From the NCBI RefSeq assembly GCF_004366595.1, contig NZ_SORE01000005.1, forward strand, positions 62,001-126,000: DNA of 64,000 bases. The letters run 5' to 3'. Source of the DNA: Paraburkholderia rhizosphaerae. Lineage in GTDB: Bacteria > Pseudomonadota > Gammaproteobacteria > Burkholderiales > Burkholderiaceae. Of the stretch, positions 1 to 8,750 are shown piece by piece; the first letter of the stretch is position 1, and each line of letters starts with the position of its first letter. The notes under the pieces were generated by a model, which ran no database searches, was not told the DNA's origin, and saw only the letters and a list, made by a program, of their open reading frames with translations. The position numbers and the translations under genes are program-made.

Positions 1-334
1 GTGATGGAACTGCTGGTGCAAGCGCGGCTCACGATCGGATCGTACTTTACGTAGCACCCGGCGCTACGCAAAGTCTTGAATGAACGAAGCCACTGCTTCA
101 AGGCAGAAAGTTGACGTCCAAATTTCTGTGTATATACATACCATTGCGTATCAAAATCGATATCAATGCGCGCTTGTTTTGTCGTACCGCGATTTCTACC
201 ATCGACTGATCATCGAACTCTCATTCTTTTAACGATCGACATCGATCTTTTCACGAGAGTCTTACGGGTGTTCAGTTGTCGAAAACACCTCCATTTCCCG
301 AGCGCGCTTAGGCCGCTCATCGCAGAGGTCAAAT
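1..334. other. Left edge, no supported gene
   Basis: No convincing gene is visible. A reading frame open from the left edge stops at 81-83 and could be the last codons of a gene outside the window, but it is too short to judge. The stretch from about 120 to 260 is richer in A/T than its surroundings and probably holds the promoter of the lactonase gene that follows. Confidence 0.4.
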
Positions 335-1579
335 ATGAATCTGTCTCAGAATAAGAATGCGGAAGCACAAAGCGCCGCCCTCCAGCGAATGTGCGTCGGG
401 CATCTCTATATGCAAACCAATGAACAAGGGAACGCGGTCGTTCATTACCGACGTATGCATGACGGTAGTCTGGAAGAAGTCGGACGCACGGCGACGGGCG
501 GAAAAGGATCTGGCGTCTTCAAGCCCGTGAGTGGTCAGTCGAGTGCGCCCAACGCGTTCGAGGGCGCCGGCAGCGTGATTCTGTCCCCCGACGGCAGACA
601 TCTCTTCACGACTAATGGTGGGGACAACAGCGTTTCCAGCTTCGAGGTAGAGCCCGAAGGCAATCTTCGACTGATCAGTGTCGAACCCACCGGAAACGAC
701 GTGACCGGAAAAAGCGGCACCGTGAAATCACTTGCATACTCGCCATCACATCGGGCGCTCTATGCATTGCACGCATTCGGTCCCGATCACCTACGCGTGT
801 TTTCGGTTAGCGAGGATGGCGCGTTGTCTCTGCGAGCTGAGCGATATTCGGTTAACGTCGGCACCAGGACTGACAGAATTCCGACTCAAGCTGTGCTTTC
901 GCCGGACGGCAAATTCCTGCTGATCGACATCCTGTTCGATGCGCGGCCAGCAACCTCTGCGGACGGGGAAACGACACTCGTCGTCGCAAACGCGCCCGAC
1001 CCCGACGGACTCGTGGTTTTCCCAGTCGCGGCATCCGGCGCGCTTGGCAAACCGCTGTTCCAGGACGCTGGCGGAGCGGGCCCGTTCTACATCGCATTCC
1101 TTCACGGAAGCAGCGAAACCTTTCTGAACGGCACGGCGGTCGGCGACGGGCTCGTCATGAGCCGGATCGACGGCGTAGGTCGGGTCAGCGTCGACGAACT
1201 GGTGCCGATTGCTACCGGCGCTGGCAAGCCGTCGGAGCTTTGCTGGCTCGCGATCACGCCTGATAACCAGCTGGTGTTCGCGACGAACTTCGGCTACGGC
1301 AATATCAGCAGCTATCGGATTGTCGACGGCAAGCTGACCATCGCAAAGGATCCCGCCTGTGAGGCCGTGCCCGGCGACGGCACATTTCGTGCGGTAAATG
1401 GCCTGGTAAGTAGCGGGCCAAGCGATAACTGGTTATCCCCCGATGGTAAGCATCTCTATCAGATATACGGAAATGCTTCGGTGCTCATCGGTTATGCGGT
1501 GCATGACGATGGGTCGCTATCGGAGCATACGAAAATGACGATCCCGTACAACAGCCCACAGGGGCTCGCAGGGTTTTAG
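335..1579 (+). CDS. Lactonase-type seven-bladed beta-propeller protein
   Basis: The 414-residue protein belongs to the lactonase, 7-bladed beta-propeller family (YbhE/6-phosphogluconolactonase-like). The visible signature is the recurring blade motif LSPDG(R/K) followed by a strand, near residues 84, 188 and 367, with intervening Gly/Asp-rich turns. There is no signal peptide, so a cytoplasmic place is likely. Members hydrolyse sugar lactones or other cyclic esters, but many have no tested substrate, so only the fold is secure. The start is supported by GAGG about six bases upstream of the ATG. The gene stands alone; the DNA right after its stop is gene debris. Confidence 0.85.
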   Translation: MNLSQNKNAEAQSAALQRMCVGHLYMQTNEQGNAVVHYRRMHDGSLEEVGRTATGGKGSGVFKPVSGQSSAPNAFEGAGSVILSPDGRHLFTTNGGDNSVSSFEVEPEGNLRLISVEPTGNDVTGKSGTVKSLAYSPSHRALYALHAFGPDHLRVFSVSEDGALSLRAERYSVNVGTRTDRIPTQAVLSPDGKFLLIDILFDARPATSADGETTLVVANAPDPDGLVVFPVAASGALGKPLFQDAGGAGPFYIAFLHGSSETFLNGTAVGDGLVMSRIDGVGRVSVDELVPIATGAGKPSELCWLAITPDNQLVFATNFGYGNISSYRIVDGKLTIAKDPACEAVPGDGTFRAVNGLVSSGPSDNWLSPDGKHLYQIYGNASVLIGYAVHDDGSLSEHTKMTIPYNSPQGLAGF

Positions 1580-1604
1580 AGAGTTTGTTTGGGGGCAAAC
1601 TGGC

Positions 1605-1793
1605 TTGTTCGAGTGGAGCGCCGTGACTGGGTTGACGGCAGCCGCGGCGTCCGCGGCGGTCGGCTACGAAAGCCCTTCGCAATTCAGCCGGGAATTCAAG
1701 AGAGCATTCGGCCGGTCGCCGACGGCAGAAGTCGATCAGATGAAGACGGCGTTCAGTTGGTCCGCGTCGACGCTCGAGGCTGAGCCTCAATGA
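1605..1793 (+). pseudogene. AraC-family regulator, C-terminal remnant
   Basis: About 60 codons encode the second helix-turn-helix of an AraC/XylS-type regulator: the stretch VGYESPSQFSREFKRAFGRS is the characteristic end of this DNA-binding domain. The first helix-turn-helix and the whole effector domain (normally some 200 more residues) are missing. The remnant begins within 30 bases of the lactonase stop codon, so the upstream part was most likely deleted. It is not expected to bind DNA by itself. It opens a run of three broken genes between here and about 3410. Confidence 0.75.
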
Positions 1794-1821
1794 CCGATGC
1801 GAAAAGCAAGCGCCATCAGTT

Positions 1822-2619
1822 TCATGCCCGCTTCGCCAAATACGCATCCACAAGCTCAACCAGCCGCTCCCGGCCAAAGCTCGGATCGTGACCCGCGTGC
1901 ACCACCTGCACAGGCAGTTCGCGCAGACGTTTCATCGTTTGCACGTACATCGGGATATCCGCTCCACCGATTTCATCAAGCAGCGGACCGTCGTAAATTG
2001 CATCGCCGGAGAACAACGTGCCGGTGGCCGCTTCCCACAGGCCGATGCTTCCCGGCGAATGACCGGGCAAATGCAGAACCTCAAAATGCCGGTCTCCGAG
2101 ATCGACAACACTCCCTTCCTTGACGATTTCGCTGACGGTCGCCGCCCGCACGTGATATGCGGACATCTGGTAGTCGGCATCGGGAAGCGCCGTGATCAGG
2201 TCGCCATCGAACGGATAGCCCACTTCGTGATAGCGCCGGATGGCAGCATCACCCAATACCGACGCGAGTAGCGTGCCGCGCTCGCGCGGCGCACGCAGGT
2301 TGTCAGCTTCCAGCTCGTGCACCAGCGTATGCTCGAATTCGTGGTGGCCGCCGATATGGTCCGCATGCGTGTGCGTCGCGACGGCAGTCACCTTCTTTTG
2401 CAGTAGATGCCGCGCCGCCTCGCGCAAGCTGGCGATGCCCATACCGGTGTCGATCATCAGATCGCGGTCGCGGCCGCGAATGTGCCAGATGTTGCAGCGC
2501 ATGAGCGGCACGACGTGCGGCTCCCACAGCAAGGTGATGTCGTCACTAATACGCTTCAGTTCGAACCAACGGTTGGCAATCGGTAGCATGATCTTAGTCA
2601 GTCGGGGTGGCAGCGGCAC
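1822..2619 (-). CDS. MBL-fold metallo-hydrolase
   Basis: A metallo-beta-lactamase-fold hydrolase of about 265 residues. The metal-binding motif THTHADHIGGH lies near residues 82-92, followed by HLPGHSPGS, the bridging aspartate in FSGDAIYDG and the final histidine in VHAGHDPS, so a two-metal site is predicted intact. Such enzymes cleave esters, thioesters or lactones; the substrate cannot be read from the sequence. The start is uncertain: GTG at 2617-2619 keeps a Pro-rich LPPRLTKI lead that I recall from relatives, ATG at 2589 gives 255 residues, and the frame stays open to 2784. None has a good ribosome site, and deletion may have removed the original promoter, since a LuxR remnant lies just upstream. 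Confidence 0.85.
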   Translation of the reverse strand: MPLPPRLTKIMLPIANRWFELKRISDDITLLWEPHVVPLMRCNIWHIRGRDRDLMIDTGMGIASLREAARHLLQKKVTAVATHTHADHIGGHHEFEHTLVHELEADNLRAPRERGTLLASVLGDAAIRRYHEVGYPFDGDLITALPDADYQMSAYHVRAATVSEIVKEGSVVDLGDRHFEVLHLPGHSPGSIGLWEAATGTLFSGDAIYDGPLLDEIGGADIPMYVQTMKRLRELPVQVVHAGHDPSFGRERLVELVDAYLAKRA

Positions 2620-2759
2620 AGCATCGAATGCGTGGCCATCGCGACCACGCAGCACGATGATGATGGATGATACGCCGCGTGGCCGGCGAGAAATTATCGC
2701 GCTTTGTCGTTGTGTCTGGCGCCGGCTGAAGCGGTCAGTGAATCTCTTCGTGTTTCGCG

Positions 2760-3086
2760 ATGTGCAGGCACCCGGCTTCTCCACCCTGGACGCCGGCCGA
2801 GCGAAGGGTGCTGCCGGGGCTGCTCGACGGACTCACGGAAAAGCAGATCGCGCAGAAACTCGACTGCAGTCCGAACACGACGCATGTCCATATCAAGTCG
2901 ATCTACGCCAAATTCAACGTCCGGAATCGCTCAACGCTCACCGCGCTGTGGTCACAGCAATCGGGAATATGTCGCCGGTACTTGAAGTTATGCACCGTGA
3001 ACCGTACACGAGACCGTCGGATATTCCGTCCGGTCAGCTCTTGTACCCGTTTACGAGGACGATATGCCATCTACTCTCCCAACTGA
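2760..3086 (+). pseudogene. LuxR-family helix-turn-helix remnant
   Basis: Similarity to a LuxR/FixJ DNA-binding domain covers about 2790-2951: TPAERRVL, then LTEKQIAQKLDCSPNTTHVH and the recognition-helix end NVRNRSTLTALW. Everything N-terminal of the helix-turn-helix is missing, and after 2951 the frame continues through unrelated sequence until 3086. A full LuxR-type regulator is 200 residues or more, so this is the 3' end of a deleted gene. It overlaps the upstream part of the frame of the MBL hydrolase on the other strand and sits directly before a broken phosphoesterase gene. Confidence 0.65.
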
Positions 3087-3407
3087 TCCGGCACGCCGTA
3101 GTGCCTTGAAATGCCTCGCCTTCGGTGGTGCAGGGACGTTGTTCGTGCTGGCCGGCGGTGTACTCGCGCCTGTTCCGTCACTGTCCTGAACGGCCATATC
3201 CATCAAATCATATCGAAAGTGGAAGGCAACATGACCTTCCACACCGCACGCTCGACGGCCTACCCGCAACCGACCGCAGGCAACGGCCCCGGACCCATAC
3301 CGCTGACCGTCCCCGCTGCCCAGCTTCCGAAAATGCTGGGCGTGACTGACGTGAGGATCGCGCTGACGCCTCCTCGCGCGACGCTGACCGATACCACGCT
3401 TGCCTGA
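3064..3407 (+). pseudogene. Tat-exported metallophosphoesterase with core deleted
   Basis: The reading frame from ATG 3064 encodes about 36 residues with a twin-arginine export signal (DPARRSALKCLAFGG and a hydrophobic stretch) ending in GVLAP, then stops at 3187-3189. From about 3172, in a different frame, the sequence resumes with VTVLNGHIHQ and runs to a TGA-type end at 3407. LNGHxHQ is the typical last metal-binding motif of calcineurin-like phosphoesterases. Thus the first and last parts of one gene are present, while the central catalytic region, with the DxH and GNHD motifs, has been lost in an out-of-frame deletion. The cytochrome c gene that follows is its natural operon partner and is intact. 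Confidence 0.7.
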
Positions 3408-3459
3408 ACCACAACGCACTAGCTGGGTTCGGCTATCTCACGCCCGGAGAAAGACAGAT

Positions 3460-3837
3460 ATGAACAAGTCAATTTTGAGTACCTCATTAACGATAGCGTT
3501 CGCTTCGGCGACGCTCAGCGTCGCCGCGCATGCGGCACCGGCAGGCGATCCGGTTGCGGGAAAAACTGCGTATGGGGCCTGCATGTCGTGCCATTCGATC
3601 GGAGACAACGACGTCGGACCTGCGCACCGCGGCGTCGTAGGACGCAAGGCGGGATCTGTACCAGGATACTCGTACTCCGTCGCGCTAAAAAACTCGGGGA
3701 TTGTCTGGACGCCCGAGATGATTGACCGTTGGCTGCAAGGCCCACAGAAGCTGGTTCCTGGAACGAAGATGTTTTTCTCGGTGGGGGACGCCAAGACTCG
3801 CGCGGACATCATCGCCTACCTCGCCACGCAGAAGTGA
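3460..3837 (+). CDS. Secreted class I cytochrome c
   Basis: A 125-residue exported cytochrome c. A Sec signal peptide ends near residue 25 (AHA). The haem-binding motif CMSCH spans residues 41-45, and Met104 in GTKM is the likely sixth iron ligand, as in the cytochrome c2/c550 group. It should carry electrons in the periplasm. The start at 3460 fits the signal peptide and a GGAGA site about 11 bases upstream; a longer frame from 3400 would bury the signal. It probably shared an operon with the phosphoesterase now broken just upstream, so it may have lost its partner or its promoter. Confidence 0.9.
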   Translation: MNKSILSTSLTIAFASATLSVAAHAAPAGDPVAGKTAYGACMSCHSIGDNDVGPAHRGVVGRKAGSVPGYSYSVALKNSGIVWTPEMIDRWLQGPQKLVPGTKMFFSVGDAKTRADIIAYLATQK

Positions 3838-4090
3838 CGACGCGCTATCTGGCCGGCGTTCGCGTCGCGCGCCCTCGGTCATCAAAAGTCGTTGTCGAAG
3901 AGCGCAGCGACAAGCGACTACGAATTCCGAGGGCTTGATACTCGAGGGATCATCAGGCTAAATGCCACGAGTGCGCGACCAGTGGTCCAAATCGAACAGG
4001 AGAACGGTCCCCGCGCCTCGCGGCCAACGGCGCACCATGACGCGCGCCGCGCTGCTGCCTGCGGCACTACGTGGCACTGCGGTCAAACAT

Positions 4091-5206
4091 TCAGCCATCC
4101 GCCAGCATCGCGAGTTCCGCATCCTTGATGCTCGCGACCGGATGAAGAATCGAGCTATCGAACGTCTTCGGTTGCCGCTTGCGCGCGAGCACCTCGGGCA
4201 GATCGGGGTTGGCCAACGCACCTCGTCCTACCGTTACGATGTCCGCGCCGGTTGAGAGCGCGTGTGAGATCCGCCCGGCCGTGTGCAAGCTGCCATTTGC
4301 GATGATCGTGACGTTCGGCGCATAGCGACGTGCCAGCGTGACGAGACTATCCTGGGTCCCATCGAACGCGGGTTGCCACGCCTCATGCTCCGTCACGTGG
4401 ATGAAGTTCGCACCGGCGGCGGCGAGTGTGCCGAAGATGATTTCCGCGTCGGCTTCGCCGCCTTGCCACTTCGATACGTAGTCGTTGACCTTGCCTTGCG
4501 AAATCCGGATACCGACCGGAACGGTGCTCCCGAGGTTGCGCTTGACCGTGCTTACGACATCGGCGAGCAACCGGACGCGCGCTTTTGTATCGCCACCCCA
4601 ACGATCGGTTCTGCGATTGGTCTCTGCTGTCAGGAACTGATCGAGCAGATAACCATTGGCACCGTGGATTTCCACACCACTGAAGCCGGCGATGTTCACC
4701 GCGCGTTGCGCCGCATCGACGTAACCTTGAACCGCTTCGTCGATCTCGGCGTCGGTCATGGGCCTCGGCTCGGGATAAAGACCGTTGCCGTGATAGAACT
4801 CCATCTGCTTGCCTTTGGGGCGCACGGCCGACGGCCCCACCGTGTGCGTGCGATAGATGTTGCCCTGGCTCAATGCGCCGGCGTGCATCAATTGGGCGAA
4901 CACGTGCGCGCCGCGCGCTTGCATATCGCGGTTGAACGCCGCCCACGCCTGGGCCTGCGTGCTATCTGATAAACCCGGTTGAAACCGGTATCCTTGTGAG
5001 AATGCCTTGTCGGTATAGATTCCTTCGGTCACGACAAGACCGAAGCCGCCCTTCGCGAAACGCAGGTAGTAGTCGAACATGGTTTGAGTCGGGTGGCCGT
5101 CTTCCGTGGCCGTGATGCGTGTCATCGGCGCGACTGCAATCCGGTTACGTACGGCGATGCCGCTGTTGTCGTACGGGGAGAGGATCAGAGAGGTGGTGTC
5201 AGTCAT
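4091..5206 (-). CDS. Old Yellow Enzyme family NADH:flavin oxidoreductase
   Basis: A 371-residue FMN-dependent TIM-barrel enzyme of the Old Yellow Enzyme family, which reduces activated C=C bonds with NAD(P)H. The substrate-binding His181/Asn184 pair and Tyr186 stand in EIHGANGYLLDQF, followed by TNRRTDRWGG, a strongly conserved segment; the C-terminal FMN phosphate site IIANGSLH and VTVGRGALANPD are present. The start at 5206 (MTDTTSL) gives the normal family length; the frame stays open to 5620 but that part overlaps the divergent regulator. The LysR gene at 5312 reads in the opposite direction 105 bases away and is the obvious candidate regulator. Confidence 0.92.
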   Translation of the reverse strand: MTDTTSLILSPYDNSGIAVRNRIAVAPMTRITATEDGHPTQTMFDYYLRFAKGGFGLVVTEGIYTDKAFSQGYRFQPGLSDSTQAQAWAAFNRDMQARGAHVFAQLMHAGALSQGNIYRTHTVGPSAVRPKGKQMEFYHGNGLYPEPRPMTDAEIDEAVQGYVDAAQRAVNIAGFSGVEIHGANGYLLDQFLTAETNRRTDRWGGDTKARVRLLADVVSTVKRNLGSTVPVGIRISQGKVNDYVSKWQGGEADAEIIFGTLAAAGANFIHVTEHEAWQPAFDGTQDSLVTLARRYAPNVTIIANGSLHTAGRISHALSTGADIVTVGRGALANPDLPEVLARKRQPKTFDSSILHPVASIKDAELAMLADG

Positions 5207-5311
5207 TTTGCAGCTCGTCTTGAAGAGAAGGTGTCTGCATCTTAGGAGTCGGGTCGGGCGGGAAACAGGCATCGGAACGTGAAGGCGCCCTAACACTTCT
5301 GGATATAAACC

Positions 5312-6214
5312 ATGCTTCTTCCTGACGTTCGAACCTTCCTGGCCGTTGCGTCCGCGGGGAGTCTGTCCGCGGCGGCACGCCAGCTGGACGTGGTTCCGAT
5401 GCAGGTATCGCGGCGCATCGCGGCGCTCGAGGAGGACCTGGGGGTGCGTCTCTTTCATCGGACGACACGATCCTTGACCTTGACCGCGGAAGGTGAGGCG
5501 TTTGTTCCGTATGCGCGAACGCTGGTTGATGCAGAAGCGACTGCGCGTGCGGAATTGAATCCGTCGCCGAAGACTGCGTCGGGGATCCTGCGTATGACGG
5601 CGCCGAGTGGATTTGGGCAATCTATTGTGTTGCCGATGCTTTCGCGGTTACTGGAAGAGAACCCTGAGCTTCGTATCGATCTCGATCTTTCGGACCGTCA
5701 GGTGGATATCGTGGGGCAGGGGCTGGATCTCGCGTTGCGCATTGCCCCGTTGGAGGATTCGGAGCTGATTGCAAAGAAGGTGACGGCTAATCCGCGGCTT
5801 ATTTGTGCGGCACCCGGCTATTTGAAGAAACATGGGGTGCCGAAGTCCGTGGCCGAGCTTGATGATCATCGCTGCGTCAGGCTTTGCGCGGTGAGGCGGT
5901 GGCCGCTTGTTGTCGATGGCGTAATGACGCGCCGGCGCGTGGAAGCCATTGTTACCACGACCAGTGTCGAAGCGGCGATTACCGCCGCCGCGCAAGGCCT
6001 TGGGCTCGTGATGCTGACGTACTGGGATGTCTTCAGGCAGTTAGCCGATCATTCGCTCGTGCAAGTGCATCTGCAGGATGCCTCGATGGAAGATCTGCCG
6101 GTATGGGCAGTGATTCCAAGCAAGCGGTATGTGCCTAACCGCGTCAATGTGTTTCTTGGAGCGCTTGAGCGGGAGATTGCGATGCTGACGAGGAAGCTCG
6201 GGCTGTCGTCCTGA
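5312..6214 (+). CDS. LysR-family transcriptional regulator
   Basis: A 300-residue LysR-type regulator. The winged helix-turn-helix fills residues 3-60 (SLSAAARQLDVVPMQVSRRI, then LFHRTTRSLTLTAEG), and a periplasmic-binding-protein-like effector domain follows from about residue 88. It belongs to the large CrgA/AaeR-like group in which target genes are often enzymes for xenobiotic or aldehyde reduction. It is divergent from the Old Yellow Enzyme gene, so it probably controls that gene and itself from the 105-base shared region. The inducer is unknown. Confidence 0.92.
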   Translation: MLLPDVRTFLAVASAGSLSAAARQLDVVPMQVSRRIAALEEDLGVRLFHRTTRSLTLTAEGEAFVPYARTLVDAEATARAELNPSPKTASGILRMTAPSGFGQSIVLPMLSRLLEENPELRIDLDLSDRQVDIVGQGLDLALRIAPLEDSELIAKKVTANPRLICAAPGYLKKHGVPKSVAELDDHRCVRLCAVRRWPLVVDGVMTRRRVEAIVTTTSVEAAITAAAQGLGLVMLTYWDVFRQLADHSLVQVHLQDASMEDLPVWAVIPSKRYVPNRVNVFLGALEREIAMLTRKLGLSS

Positions 6215-6264
6215 GTCGGGCTGCAAAGCGCCGGGCGCGGCTTTACGACGAGCAAACGGGCTGC

Positions 6265-6951
6265 TTAGAGCTGGCCAATCATCGTCGCGATGATGACGGA
6301 AAGCAGGAATAGCGACACCGTGCGGCGCATGGACATGATTCCTGGTTTCTCACCGCCAGGCGGTAGATATTGAATTCCTGTCGCCATCGGCCGAACGAGG
6401 TTTTGGCGCTTCACGATCCAGTAGAGCGCAACGGCGGCTACGTGAATCGTGACGAAGAACATCAGGAGAAGAAACAATGTTCCGTGTGCGGACACCACCG
6501 CATCCACCGTATTAGCGGAAAAAATCCCGAATAGCGCGCCTACACGGACAACGTCGTTGTTCACAAACAGGCCCGTCAATACCTGCATCGAGAGTACGAA
6601 GATAAATGCAACGACCATCCATCCGCCAGCGGGTGTGTGTCCGATGTGGGTGACCCCGCGTTGTGAGAAGAAGCCGCGGGCGTATGCGAGGGCAGTTGAG
6701 GGGCGTACGAGAAACTGTCGGAACCTTGTGGTGTCGCTACCCCAAAAGCCCCACAGAATGCGGAAGATCAGCAAGGTCAGGATGCATCTTCCCAAACAGA
6801 CGTGACATGTCATCCAGTTGTACCGGGATGTGACGTATGCCGCGATCACGAGAACAACCATTGACCAGTGGAAGATTCTCACTGGCCAATCCCAAACAAT
6901 CACAGGCTCTCGCGTAAGTTCGGCAGAAAGTGACTTCGATGCCTTATCCAA
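6265..6951 (-). CDS. Cytochrome b561-type membrane protein
   Basis: A 228-residue inner-membrane di-haem cytochrome of the bacterial cytochrome b561/Ni-hydrogenase b-type family. It has four long hydrophobic segments plus a short hydrophobic C-terminal anchor. Candidate haem ligands are the histidines in VRIFHWSM (first helix), IGHTPAGG (before the third) and TIHVAAVALYW (fourth); the segment FRILWGFWGSDTTRF between the second and third is family-typical. It would pass electrons between the quinone pool and a partner, such as a soluble cytochrome c. No partner gene is adjacent: it converges with the LysR gene at 5312. The C-terminal extension after residue 190 is unusual for the family. Confidence 0.85.
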   Translation of the reverse strand: MDKASKSLSAELTREPVIVWDWPVRIFHWSMVVLVIAAYVTSRYNWMTCHVCLGRCILTLLIFRILWGFWGSDTTRFRQFLVRPSTALAYARGFFSQRGVTHIGHTPAGGWMVVAFIFVLSMQVLTGLFVNNDVVRVGALFGIFSANTVDAVVSAHGTLFLLLMFFVTIHVAAVALYWIVKRQNLVRPMATGIQYLPPGGEKPGIMSMRRTVSLFLLSVIIATMIGQL

Positions 6952-7131
6952 ACAAAGCTCGTTTCAGACAGTGCGGTGGCGGGAGTTCATGGTGAAGAGT
7001 GTACGTCACAGCGTCGCTGATATTTAGACGCCAACGGGTCTACTTCGTATCGCCGATCTATACCGGGGTATTTCCCGCAGTTCATGTGCGCAAAACAACG
7101 ACGCGGCCGGCTGCCGTGACGGCCAGTCTGC

Positions 7132-7506
7132 TCAATGCGTGGGGCGGGAAAACAGGTTGACGAGATTCCCGTCCGGGTCGCGCAGCAAGAGCGAGCGATT
7201 GCCCCATGGCATCGACGTCGCCGGCATGACGATGGTTGTGCCGAACGCGTTCATCCGTTCGAACACCGTGTCAACATCCTCCACTTCGAACTCCAGGATT
7301 GCCGATTGATTTTTTGCCGCGATCGCCGCTCCGACATTGAAAAGCTCGATCAGATACTCAGACGAAATCGCCAGCGTCGCTCCGTTAAATCGCAATTCCG
7401 CAAATCCGTCGGCTGGACGTACCGCCTCGATACCACAAAGCGTTTGATAAAACTCGACCAGCCTGTCGATATTCCGGGTAACAACACGAATTGAAGCGAA
7501 CTTCAT
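7132..7506 (-). CDS. VOC-family (glyoxalase/dioxygenase fold) protein
   Basis: A 124-residue protein of the vicinal oxygen chelate superfamily, with two beta-alpha-beta-beta-beta halves. The N-terminal MKFASIRVVTRNIDRLVEFY and the C-terminal LLRDPDGNLVNLFSRP are typical. Only some of the classical metal ligands are evident, so it may be a binding or resistance-type member rather than a glyoxalase. GAGGAG six bases before the ATG supports the start. It begins 32 bases downstream of the YafY-type regulator gene on the same strand, so the two form a small operon, and the regulator may sense the same ligand. Confidence 0.85.
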   Translation of the reverse strand: MKFASIRVVTRNIDRLVEFYQTLCGIEAVRPADGFAELRFNGATLAISSEYLIELFNVGAAIAAKNQSAILEFEVEDVDTVFERMNAFGTTIVMPATSMPWGNRSLLLRDPDGNLVNLFSRPTH

Positions 7507-7538
7507 TTTGAGCTCCTCGTCAAGAAAGGAAGCTCAGT

Positions 7539-8261
7539 CTAAGGGGCAATGCTGTCAGATTCTGGCAGTATCGTGCGGCTGGCGACTTGATTCAGGCTAC
7601 GCCACTCACGAAGCAGTGTTGACCGCCTTTTGGGGTAGCGCTCTTTCAACTGCTCGACGTTCGAGATACGGTCCGATCGGAAATTCCGGAAATCGGCGCG
7701 AAGCTCGCACCAACACATCAGGACTCGCGCCTGGTCGAAATACACCAACGCGAACGGCCAAACGACGCGCTGCGAGTGGATACCCCTCGCGTCCACGTAG
7801 GTGATATTGAGTTTCTGTTCTTCCCGGACTGCGGCACGCAGAGGGTCATCCGGGGCTTTGTCGGCCGATCTCTTCAGCGGCGCGCCAACTAGCAGTGAAG
7901 ACTCCTCCAGTTCGCGACGCAGCTCAGCGGGCAGGACGGCGGCTATCTTCGCCAGCGTGCTCAGCGCGCCGGACGATAGCGTCCGGTCGCAACGATCGGC
8001 CACCCAGCGCATGCCAAGAACCAGGGCGTCGAGTTCCTCTGAGCGAAACATCAGCGGCGGCAGCAGGTAACCTGGCTTCATCACGTAACCCACGCCCGGT
8101 TCCCCGTCGATCATTGCGCCTTGTGCCTGCAAACTGGCGATGTCCCGGTAGAGCGTGCGGATGCTCACGCCGAGTTCCGCGGCCAGGGCTTGGCCACGCA
8201 CGGGACGTCGATAACGACGTAACACTTGCAGCAGGTGAAGGAGACGTTCGGAGCGGGACAT
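7539..8261 (-). CDS. YafY-family helix-turn-helix/WYL regulator
   Basis: A 240-residue DeoR/YafY-type regulator. An N-terminal HTH_11 domain (MSRSERLLHLLQVLRRYRRP, then LAAELGVSIRTLYRDIASL) is followed by the signature VGYVMKPGYLLPPLMF and a C-terminal WYL domain ending in FRSDRIS. WYL domains bind small ligands or nucleic acids and control transcription. The start at 8261 is chosen because the HTH begins there; the frame stays open to 8414 without similarity. The downstream VOC gene is its operon partner. Confidence 0.9.
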   Translation of the reverse strand: MSRSERLLHLLQVLRRYRRPVRGQALAAELGVSIRTLYRDIASLQAQGAMIDGEPGVGYVMKPGYLLPPLMFRSEELDALVLGMRWVADRCDRTLSSGALSTLAKIAAVLPAELRRELEESSLLVGAPLKRSADKAPDDPLRAAVREEQKLNITYVDARGIHSQRVVWPFALVYFDQARVLMCWCELRADFRNFRSDRISNVEQLKERYPKRRSTLLREWRSLNQVASRTILPESDSIAP

Positions 8262-8750
8262 AGGTGGATCCTGACATCGGCGCTGAAGTAAATCGACAAC
8301 ACTATCGGTTACCGGCAGTCGAACGCAATAGGTCGTGTCCAGATAAGCACTGCATGATTGACGAACCGTGCCGCGTAGTCGAACGTCTCGATCTGGCGGA
8401 TCGTTGCCGGACATCGGCCACCAGCGTCTGATCGAGAAGGCTTCAATTGCGCCTGGCTAATAAGATGCCCCAAAAGGTTGGACAAATGTTTCATGACTCC
8501 CTTTCCTTGCTGGACCGCGAGATTCACGGTAGTCATTTTGCCCACATCGGTCATTCGACCGATACCGTCGCCGCGCCCTACCTGAGACCCTTGTTCTCAG
8601 GCGCAGTTCCGGTGCGCGCGTTGCACGATCGGTGCTGTTTATCGTGATTTCAACCGACACCGTCGGCAACCAGTCGTTGCTAATGCAACCGGTGTTCACC
8701 GACGGTACAAGCGGTTTCCTGTTATCGAATACCAATGGGAAGGAGTGTGA
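8262..8750. other. Intergenic region, no supported gene
   Basis: About 490 bases between the divergent YafY-type regulator and the DUF308 membrane protein. Short open frames exist on both strands, but none shows recognisable family signatures or local codon bias. It presumably holds the two promoters. The last bases form the strong ribosome site GGAAGGAG before the gene at 8751. Confidence 0.4.

Noticed and set aside
1-83. Possible end of a gene entering from the left edge
   Set aside because: Only about 27 codons are visible and no family can be assigned, so it is not called.
8309-8554. 81-codon minus-strand frame upstream of the YafY-type regulator
   Set aside because: No recognisable domain and poor codon bias; probably non-coding promoter sequence.
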